DNA of 5,049 bases from a bacterium (GTDB taxonomy: Bacteria > Krumholzibacteriota > Krumholzibacteria > LZORAL124-64-63). A program made the translations under genes and the position numbers. Numbering within the stretch: position 1 is the stretch's first letter; each line of letters starts with the position of its first letter. Positions 1 to 5,049 of the stretch are shown here, one piece after another. The stretch is taken from the NCBI GenBank assembly GCA_016873405.1, contig VGXH01000194.1:1-5049 (forward strand), written 5' to 3'. The notes under the pieces are model-generated. The model made no database searches and had not been told where the DNA came from. It saw only the letters and a program-made list of their open reading frames with translations.

Positions 1-600
1 CATCGCGACCTGGCCCTGCTCGATCTGGCGCGCTTCCTGGCCTCGGCGCTCGCCGCGGCGGCCCTGGCCCTGTTCCTGGCCTGGCTCGCGGACGCCGCGG
101 GCTGGGATCCGCGCGGCACCGTGTTCGGCACTTACGTCCAGCGCAACGCCCTGGTCGTCGGCGTCGCCATGGGCTTCGCGGTCATCCCCCTCATCTACAC
201 GATCAGCGAGGACGCCCTGGTCTCGGTGCCGGACCACCTGCGCGCCGCCTCCCTGGGCGCCGGCGCCTCGAAGTGGCAGACGGCGGTGCGCGTCGTGATC
301 CCGCCGGCGATGAGCGGCCTCTTCTCGGCGGCGATGATCGGGCTGGGCAGGGCCGTCGGCGAGACGATGATCGTGCTGATGGCGGCCGGCAACACGCCCA
401 TCATGGAGATCAACCTGTTCAACGGCTTCCGCACGCTCTCGGCCAACCTGGCGGTCGAGTTGCCGGAAGCGGTGCAGAACAGCACGCACTACCGGACGCT
501 GTTCCTGGCGGCGCTGGTGCTGTTCGCGATGACGTTCGTCCTGAACACGGTGGCCGAGGCCGTGCGGCTGCGCTTCCGACGCAAGACGAGGCGCCTGTGA
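1..600 (+). CDS. pstC: Phosphate ABC transporter permease PstC, C-terminal 199 residues (5' end outside window)
   Basis: This is one of the two inner-membrane permease subunits of the PstSCAB phosphate importer. The frame is open from base 1 to the TGA at 598-600, so only the C-terminal part is visible; the GTG at 121 is internal, because the same frame already encodes a hydrophobic helix (residues 10-33 of the fragment) before it. The fragment carries the ABC-permease coupling (EAA) loop at residues 81-101 (RAASLGAGASKW, ending VVIP), which docks on the ATPase PstB. The motif GRAVGETMIVLMAAGN follows at 116-131 and is highly typical of PstC. A last membrane helix lies at about 166-186, followed by a basic cytoplasmic tail. 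The sequence resembles the large PstC proteins of Pseudomonas and Vibrio, as judged from memory of the family. The stop overlaps the pstA start, implying translational coupling. The family call is near certain; the total length cannot be judged. Confidence 0.96.
   Translation, partial: HRDLALLDLARFLASALAAAALALFLAWLADAAGWDPRGTVFGTYVQRNALVVGVAMGFAVIPLIYTISEDALVSVPDHLRAASLGAGASKWQTAVRVVIPPAMSGLFSAAMIGLGRAVGETMIVLMAAGNTPIMEINLFNGFRTLSANLAVELPEAVQNSTHYRTLFLAALVLFAMTFVLNTVAEAVRLRFRRKTRRL
588..600 (+). promoter_or_regulatory. pstC/pstA overlap with internal ribosome binding site
   Basis: GAGG at 588-591 lies five bases before the GTG (597-599) that starts pstA, and the pstC stop TGA (598-600) shares two bases with that start codon. 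This arrangement decides the pstA start and suggests that ribosomes finishing pstC reinitiate on pstA, keeping the two permease halves at matched levels. The coupling itself is inferred. Confidence 0.75.
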
Positions 601-2138
601 GCCGGCGCGCCGCCCGATCGGCGCGGCCGACGGCCGCGGACGGGCCTCCGGGCCGGACGCTCTCGCGGCCGGCCAACGCGCTGCTCTCGCGCAACGAGCC
701 GATGGTCTGGCTGACCGGCGGCGGGCTGGTCGTGGGCCTGGTGATGGTGGCGGCTCTGGTCGGCTTCGTCTTCTGGCAGGGCTTGGTCACCTTCTGGCCG
801 GGACCGGTGGTCGCGCTGCGGACCACGGACGGCCGTGTCGCCCTGGGCGAGGTCACGCGCACCGAGTTCTACGTCCCGGACTCCGCCGCCGCGGCCGCCC
901 TGGGTCCTGAGGCCGCGGCCGCGGCCGCCGCCGAGATGGCGGCCGGCGACGGCCGCGTCCGCCGGCGCCTGGTCCGGATCGGCAACTTCGAGCTGACCGG
1001 CGAGCACTTCCGCTGGGTCGAGGACTTCCGGCTGGCGCCGGGCGGGGAGAGCCGCGAGACGTGGTCGTTCGTGTTCGAGCGGACGTCCTGGGGCCGCTTC
1101 TACGGCACGCCGGAGGCGTGCGTGCTCGGCGACAGCGCGCTGGCGACCGGCTCGGAGGCCGTGCGGCGGCTGCTGGACGTCCGGTCCGCGCTGGCGGAGG
1201 GGGCCGTCGTCCGCGTGCGCACCGGCGACGGCGCGCTGGCCGACCTGCCGGTCGGGACCATCGTGCGCGCCTATCCGGCCAACCGGCTGGGCGTGGGCGA
1301 GCGGCTGGGCGTCTACTTATCCCGCTGGCGCGAGTTCCTGACGGCCGAGCCGCGCGAGGCCAACAGCGAGGGCGGCGTCTTTCCGGCCATCTTCGGCACC
1401 GTCGCGATGACCCTCGGCATGACGCTGCTGGTGGTGCCCTTCGGCGTGATGGCGGCGCTCTACCTGCGCGAGTACGCCAGGCAGGGTTGGCTGACCAGCA
1501 TCGTGCGCATCTCGATCAACAACCTGGCCGGCGTGCCCAGCATCGTCTTCGGCGTCTTCGGGCTGGGCTTCTTCAGCTACCTGGTGGGCGGGAGCATCGA
1601 CGCCGTGTTCTTCGCCGACAAGCTGCCCAACCCGACCTACGGCACCGGCGGCATCATGTGGGCCTCGCTGACGCTCGCGCTGCTGACCCTGCCGGTGGTC
1701 ATCGTGGCGACGGAGGAGGCCCTGGCCGCCGTGCCGACCTCGATGCGCGAGGGCTCGTTCGCCTGCGGCGCCACGCAGTGGCAGACGATCCGGCGGGTGG
1801 TGCTGCCGCGCGCCCTGCCGGGCGTGATGACCGGCGCCATCCTGGCGATGGCGCGCGGCGCCGGCGAGGTGGCGCCGCTGATGCTGGTCGGCGCCGTCAA
1901 GCTGGCGCCCGAGCTGCCGGTGGACCTGCACTTCCCGTTCGTGCACCCGGAGCGCAGCTTCATGCACCTGGGCTTCCACATCTACGACCTGGGCTTCCAG
2001 AGCCAGAACAGCGAGGCGGCCAAGCCCATGGTCTTCACCACGACGATGCTGCTGATGGCGATCGTCCTGCTGCTGAACGCGGCGGCGATCTGGTTCCGCA
2101 CGCGCCTGGGGCGCGGCGGCAGCGGATCGAAGTTCTGA
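597..2138 (+). CDS. pstA: Phosphate ABC transporter permease PstA, long form (513 residues)
   Basis: This is the second permease subunit of the PstSCAB importer and pairs with PstC in the inner membrane. I chose the GTG at 597 because it overlaps the pstC stop (GTGA) and has GAGG at 588-591, five bases upstream; the frame is open further left only inside pstC. Visible order: basic N-terminus, helix at about 37-62, a soluble segment of about 200 residues (63-262), then five helices near 265-289, 309-331, 353-375, 407-431 and 480-500. The EAA coupling loop is at 384-409 (REGSFACGATQW, ending VVLPRALPG), followed by MARGAGEVAPLMLVG (417-431), typical of PstA. Ordinary PstA is about 280-300 residues; the excess is the loop after helix 1, which includes IGNFELTGEHFRWV (128-141) and SWGRFYG (164-170). 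As I recall, similar segments occur in long proteobacterial PstA. Alanine runs at 97-101 and 106-112 lie in this loop. Confidence 0.95.
   Translation: MSRRAARSARPTAADGPPGRTLSRPANALLSRNEPMVWLTGGGLVVGLVMVAALVGFVFWQGLVTFWPGPVVALRTTDGRVALGEVTRTEFYVPDSAAAAALGPEAAAAAAAEMAAGDGRVRRRLVRIGNFELTGEHFRWVEDFRLAPGGESRETWSFVFERTSWGRFYGTPEACVLGDSALATGSEAVRRLLDVRSALAEGAVVRVRTGDGALADLPVGTIVRAYPANRLGVGERLGVYLSRWREFLTAEPREANSEGGVFPAIFGTVAMTLGMTLLVVPFGVMAALYLREYARQGWLTSIVRISINNLAGVPSIVFGVFGLGFFSYLVGGSIDAVFFADKLPNPTYGTGGIMWASLTLALLTLPVVIVATEEALAAVPTSMREGSFACGATQWQTIRRVVLPRALPGVMTGAILAMARGAGEVAPLMLVGAVKLAPELPVDLHFPFVHPERSFMHLGFHIYDLGFQSQNSEAAKPMVFTTTMLLMAIVLLLNAAAIWFRTRLGRGGSGSKF
911..928 (+). repeat. Three tandem GGCCGC hexamers coding for alanine
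   Basis: The hexamer GGCCGC occurs three times end to end inside pstA. It encodes part of the seven-alanine run (residues 106-112); a second run of five alanines (97-101) lies just upstream in similar GCC/GCG codons. Both fall in the long soluble loop of PstA, so a change in copy number by whole hexamers would keep the frame and alter a linker rather than a helix of the channel. Confidence 0.7.
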
Positions 2139-2155
2139 GCCGGGGCCGCCGCAAC

Positions 2156-2168
2156 AAGGACAGGATTC
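2156..2168 (+). promoter_or_regulatory. pstB ribosome binding site
   Basis: AAGGA at 2156-2160 stands eight bases before the ATG at 2169 and supports that start. A second in-frame ATG at 2184 has GGAG about nine bases upstream and would shorten the protein by five residues; the upstream one is preferred for its stronger Shine-Dalgarno match. Confidence 0.7.
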
Positions 2169-3035
<867 letters not shown>

Positions 3036-3097
3036 GCCGGGAGCATCTCAAAGACACCGCTGTCGATACAATTCGTTATGGGACAACGAGTTGCTCA

Positions 3098-3113
3098 TGT
3101 CAATTCATTGACA
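3098..3113. promoter_or_regulatory. Perfect 16-base inverted repeat, candidate operator
   Basis: TGTCAAT, two bases (TC), then ATTGACA: seven-base arms that are exact reverse complements. The size and symmetry suit a dimeric helix-turn-helix repressor or activator rather than an RNA hairpin, since the loop would be only two bases. The right arm also contains TTGACA (3108-3113), a perfect -35 hexamer, but no acceptable -10 lies 16-18 bases downstream. I cannot assign it to a named regulator; it is not the FNR (TTGAT-N4-ATCAA) pattern. Confidence 0.4.
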
Positions 3114-3164
3114 AGCGTTCTCAGGATCGACGGCAGCCCGCATCTGGTCACGGCCCCGTCACGT

Positions 3165-3191
3165 CGGGCGGCGGGCCGATGACGCCGCCCG
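3165..3191 (+). terminator. GC-rich 9-bp hairpin, possible pst terminator
   Basis: CGGGCGGCG (3165-3173) is the exact reverse complement of CGCCGCCCG (3183-3191), with a nine-base loop between. It lies about 130 bases after the pstB stop. No T run follows, so it is not a standard intrinsic terminator; it could be a transcript 3'-end stabiliser or a Rho-assisted stop. Confidence 0.3.
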
Positions 3192-3196
3192 CTCGC

Positions 3197-3260
3197 AATA
3201 CAGGACTTCCGTGATCGATTATAAATCATTCGTATTAAATATATTGCAGCTTTTGTTTTG
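3197..3260 (+). promoter_or_regulatory. AT-rich island, candidate promoter for the cytochrome gene
   Basis: From 3216 to 3260 only about 11 of 45 bases are G or C, in sharp contrast with the GC-rich surroundings. A possible sigma70-type pair is AATACA (3197-3202) and TATAAA (3220-3225), separated by 17 bases; the -10 matches five of six consensus positions but the -35 only three. TATTAA (3233-3238) and TATATT (3240-3245) are other -10 candidates without a good -35. Transcription from here would give an untranslated leader of about 170-190 bases. The exact start is uncertain, but this is the likeliest promoter location in the gap. Confidence 0.35.
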
Positions 3261-3301
3261 CCTCCCTCCGCGGCACGGGTTACCGTTTCCAACAGCGATC
3301 G

Positions 3302-3314
3302 GCGCCTCCGGCGC
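3302..3314 (+). other. Small hairpin in the cytochrome leader
   Basis: GCGCC (3302-3306) pairs with GGCGC (3310-3314) around a three-base loop. A second five-bp pairing, CCGGA (3340-3344) with TCCGG (3354-3358), follows. Both would lie in the untranslated leader if the promoter is in the AT-rich island. In GC-rich DNA such short stems are common, so function is uncertain. Confidence 0.25.
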
Positions 3315-3331
3315 AGGCGTGGCGGTGGCCT

Positions 3332-3339
3332 GGGGGGGG
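3332..3339 (+). repeat. Run of eight G residues
   Basis: An uninterrupted G8 tract lies 80 bases before the cytochrome start codon, outside any coding frame. Homopolymer G tracts of this length can slip during replication and alter spacing in a promoter or leader, but they are also common sites of sequencing or assembly error. Confidence 0.5.
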
Positions 3340-3384
3340 CCGGAATGCTGCGGTCCGGAGTGAATCTGTCAAATTTTACGCAGG

Positions 3385-3399
3385 CGCCCCGCGGGGGCG
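3385..3399 (+). promoter_or_regulatory. GC hairpin immediately upstream of the cytochrome ribosome binding site
   Basis: CGCCCC (3385-3390) pairs with GGGGCG (3394-3399) across a three-base loop; the core CCCCGCGGGG (3387-3396) is itself a perfect palindrome. It ends four bases before the AAGGA Shine-Dalgarno sequence (3404-3408), which remains unpaired. It could stabilise the mRNA or influence ribosome access. This is an inference from position only. Confidence 0.35.
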
Positions 3400-3403
3400 G
3401 CGA

Positions 3404-3418
3404 AAGGAACGGGCACTC
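3404..3418 (+). promoter_or_regulatory. Cytochrome gene ribosome binding site
   Basis: AAGGA at 3404-3408 lies ten bases before the ATG at 3419. Together with the signal peptide that begins exactly there, this fixes the start of the cytochrome gene. Confidence 0.7.
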
Positions 3419-3490
3419 ATGACGACGCGCGCTGCCCGGCGGGTGCTGTGGGCCCTGGGGCTGCTGGTCTTGCCCGGCGCCGCGCTGGCC
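3419..3490 (+). other. Sec-type signal peptide of the multihaem cytochrome
   Basis: Residues 1-24 show arginines at 4, 7 and 8, a hydrophobic core (LWALGLLVLPGAA) and an AxA-type site (A22-L23-A24) before Gly25. Export places the eleven c-type haem sites in the periplasm, where haem c is attached. There is no twin-arginine consensus (S/T-RRxFLK) and no lipobox cysteine. Confidence 0.85.
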
Positions 3491-5049
3491 GGCTCCCTCC
3501 CCGATGCCGTCTGCGCCGACTGCCACGAGAACACCGGCGGCTCGCCGGTGGAGGTCAACCTGTCCTCCCTCGTCGGCAGCGTGCACGAGGGCTTCGCCTG
3601 CACGGATTGCCACACCGGGATCGACGCCGTGCCGCACGGTGTCGACCTGGCGCGCCCGGACTGCACGGTCTGCCATGAGGACGTCGCCGCCCAGTACACC
3701 CAGCACGGTCGCGGCTTCGTCGGCAAGTCCGACAGCGTGCCGCTGTGCCAGGACTGCCACGGCAGCCACCACATCCTGCCGCACGGCAACCCGCGGTCGA
3801 TGGTCCATCCCTCGAACCTGGCGGCCACCTGCGGCGATTGCCACGAGAATCAGGAATTCCTGAGCCGGCTGAACATCCGCTTCAAGCACCCCATCGAGGT
3901 GTACCAGAAGGGTGTGCACGGTCGCGCCACCGCCGGCGGCAAGGACACCGCCGCCAGCTGCAACGACTGCCACTCGGCGGGCGGCTCCTCGCACCGCATG
4001 CTGCCTCCGGGCGACAGCGACAGCCCGATCAACTTCTTCAACATCTCGAAGACCTGCGGGCGCTGCCACAGCACGATCCAGGAGGAGTTCGAGTACGGCA
4101 TCCACGGTCAACTCGTGGCGCGCGGCGAGGTGGACGCGCCCACCTGCACGCACTGCCACGGCGAGCACGGGATTCTGGCCATCTCCGACCCGCGCTCCCC
4201 GGTCAGCCCGTTCCGCGTGGCCGAGGCCACGTGCACGCCCTGCCACGAGTCGGCGAACCTGAACGACAAGTACGACCTGCCGTCGGGCCGCCTGCAGTCG
4301 TACGTGGACTCCTACCACGGCCTGAAGAGTCGCGCCGGCGACAGGACGGTGGCCAACTGCGCCTCCTGCCACGGCGCGCACGCGATCCTGCCCTCGAGCG
4401 ACCCGCGCTCATCGGTCGCCACCGCCAACCTGATCCAGACGTGCGGGCACTGCCACACCGGCATGTCGCCCGAGAAGGCCGCCAAGACCCGGATCCATTC
4501 CGCCGATGCGGGGCATCGCACCGGCGTGGCCCATGTGGTCAAGGTCGTCTACCAGGCCCTCATCGTCCTGATTATCGGCGGCATGGCCGCCTACTGCCTG
4601 CTCGACTACATCAAGCAGGTCCGCCGCGTTCTGGCCAAGAAGCAGGTCCGCCGCATGGAGACCGACGAGGTCGTGCAGCACACGTTGTTGGCGATCAGCT
4701 TCACGGTGCTGGTGGTCACCGGCTTCGCGCTGCGCTACTACGACGCCTGGTGGGCCAACATGATCTTCGGTCGCGAGGGCGGCGCGCAGGTCCGCGGCCT
4801 GATCCACCGCGGCGCGGCCGTCGTGATGATCGTGGGCGGCATCTGGCACCTCGGCTTCCTGCTGACCTACAAGGGTCGCGTCTTCCTGCGCGACATGGCG
4901 CCGACGATGAACGACGCGGTTCAGGCCTGGGGCATGATCCTGTACAACCTGGGCAAGCGCGAGACGCCGCCCGCGATGCGCCGCTTCTCGTTCGCGGAGA
5001 AGGCGGAGTACTGGGCCCTGATCTGGGGCACCGTCGTGATGGCGCTTTT
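3419..5049 (+). CDS. Eleven-haem cytochrome c fused to a b-type membrane cytochrome, CbcL-like (3' end outside window)
   Basis: Probably an inner-membrane quinone-linked oxidoreductase passing electrons to or from periplasmic carriers. The frame is open from the ATG at 3419 to the window edge (543 codons). A signal peptide occupies residues 1-24 (basic start, hydrophobic core, cleavage after ALA). Eleven CxxCH haem c sites begin at Cys 32, 61, 82, 110, 138, 181, 213, 243, 272, 314 and 342. A helix follows at about 373-397, a charged stretch at 399-418, then helices at about 420-438 (His421) and 461-483 (His463 and His477, 14 residues apart), and FSFAEKAEYWALIWGTVVMAL (523-543) begins another helix. 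The last part matches the cytochrome b561 / formate dehydrogenase gamma (HydC/FdnI) type, where such histidines hold two b haems. Geobacter CbcL has the same architecture with nine c haems. I see no catalytic site of a terminal reductase such as CxxCK. The direction of electron flow and the physiological partner are inferred or unknown. Confidence 0.88.
   Translation, partial: MTTRAARRVLWALGLLVLPGAALAGSLPDAVCADCHENTGGSPVEVNLSSLVGSVHEGFACTDCHTGIDAVPHGVDLARPDCTVCHEDVAAQYTQHGRGFVGKSDSVPLCQDCHGSHHILPHGNPRSMVHPSNLAATCGDCHENQEFLSRLNIRFKHPIEVYQKGVHGRATAGGKDTAASCNDCHSAGGSSHRMLPPGDSDSPINFFNISKTCGRCHSTIQEEFEYGIHGQLVARGEVDAPTCTHCHGEHGILAISDPRSPVSPFRVAEATCTPCHESANLNDKYDLPSGRLQSYVDSYHGLKSRAGDRTVANCASCHGAHAILPSSDPRSSVATANLIQTCGHCHTGMSPEKAAKTRIHSADAGHRTGVAHVVKVVYQALIVLIIGGMAAYCLLDYIKQVRRVLAKKQVRRMETDEVVQHTLLAISFTVLVVTGFALRYYDAWWANMIFGREGGAQVRGLIHRGAAVVMIVGGIWHLGFLLTYKGRVFLRDMAPTMNDAVQAWGMILYNLGKRETPPAMRRFSFAEKAEYWALIWGTVVMAL
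3695..4456 (+). repeat. Four diverged haem-pair modules within the cytochrome
   Basis: Residues 93-346 are four repeats of one plan: His, usually in an HG pair, 13-14 residues before a first CxxCH, then another His just after it, a short linker often containing DPRS, and a second CxxCH 28-32 residues after the first. Module starts are near residues 93, 162, 226 and 294. The clearest copies share CxxCHGxHxIL (110-120, 243-253, 314-324) and DPRS (257-260, 328-331). The third-listed pair (181/213) is more diverged, with SSHRMLP in place of GxHxILP. A shorter, looser version precedes them (His56, CxxCH at 61 and 82). Repeats are visible at protein level only, indicating old duplications. Confidence 0.75.

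Larger units (their letters stand above)
3036..3418. other. 383-base intergenic region without a convincing gene
   Basis: The gap separates the pst operon from the cytochrome gene. Short frames occur, including a 34-codon one at 3078-3182 without a ribosome binding site, but none looks real on either strand. The composition is patchy: moderately AT-rich at about 3056-3119, GC-rich at about 3130-3195, strongly AT-rich at about 3205-3260, then GC-rich up to the cytochrome start. The named elements inside are listed separately. I see no tRNA, riboswitch I recognise, CRISPR or mobile-element end. Confidence 0.7.

Noticed and set aside
121..600. GTG at 121 as the start of a short permease gene
   Set aside because: The frame is open back to base 1 and encodes another hydrophobic helix before 121, so the GTG is an internal valine of pstC.
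1317..1319. Rare TTA leucine codon inside pstA
   Set aside because: A single AT-rich codon is not evidence of regulation or transfer without knowledge of the host and its tRNA use.
3108..3131. Sigma70 promoter built on the perfect TTGACA at 3108
   Set aside because: No -10-like hexamer occurs at 16-18 bases spacing; the TTGACA is better explained as one arm of the inverted repeat.
3078..3182. Small 34-codon frame in the intergenic gap
   Set aside because: It has an ATG and a stop but no Shine-Dalgarno sequence and no hydrophobic or domain pattern, and it overlaps the inverted repeat and the hairpin.
3268..3290. Possible sigma54 promoter at GGCAC (3272-3276)
   Set aside because: The GGCAC element is present but no TTGC follows at the required spacing.
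3366..3383. Pho box-like CTGTCAA upstream of the cytochrome gene
   Set aside because: Only the first seven-base half resembles CTGTCAT; the second half at the proper spacing (TACGCAG) does not match. Phosphate control of the cytochrome is not supported.
3036..3418. Mobile element or attachment site remnant in the patchy gap
   Set aside because: There are no matching terminal repeats, no target duplication, no transposase fragment and no tRNA; AT-rich patches alone do not show insertion.
3095..4381. Minus-strand open frame of 428 codons across the gap and the cytochrome gene
   Set aside because: It is antisense to the CxxCH-coding sequence, has Val/Arg/Ala-rich low-complexity composition and no start signal of note. 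It is a shadow of the cytochrome frame.

Overview
The window is GC-rich bacterial DNA with all recognisable genes on the + strand. It holds the end of a high-affinity phosphate uptake (pst) operon, a 383-base non-coding gap, and the first 543 codons of a large membrane cytochrome gene that runs off the right edge. A multihaem c-type cytochrome with a signal peptide, fused to a b-type membrane domain, indicates a bacterium with a periplasm and a haem-based respiratory chain. The oversized PstC/PstA pair is the kind well known from Gram-negative bacteria such as Pseudomonas and Vibrio. The cytochrome recalls Deltaproteobacteria (Geobacter CbcL) and uncultured high-GC lineages. No 16S or other marker is present, so the phylum stays open.

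Region 1 (1-3035) is the pst operon, in the order pstC (3' end only), pstA, pstB. pstC and pstA overlap by a GTGA junction, and pstB follows pstA after 30 bases with a good Shine-Dalgarno sequence. PstC and PstA form the membrane channel and PstB is the ATPase that drives phosphate import. PstS and the rest of PstC should lie to the left. PstA is 513 residues, far above the usual ~280-300, because a ~200-residue domain sits between its first and second membrane segments. No phoU follows pstB.

Region 2 (3036-3418) has no convincing gene. It contains a perfect 16-base inverted repeat (3098-3113), a 9-bp GC-rich hairpin (3165-3191), a strongly AT-rich island (about 3205-3260) that is the best place for a promoter, and a GC-rich leader with short hairpins and a run of eight Gs before the next gene.

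Region 3 (3419-5049) encodes a signal peptide, eleven CxxCH haem c sites and then membrane helices with paired histidines of the cytochrome b561/formate dehydrogenase gamma type. This open frame is not closed by a stop inside the window. The layout resembles Geobacter CbcL, an inner-membrane quinol oxidase used in metal reduction, but with more c haems. By inference it moves electrons between the membrane quinone pool and periplasmic carriers. It has no evident functional link to phosphate uptake and is probably a separate transcription unit.
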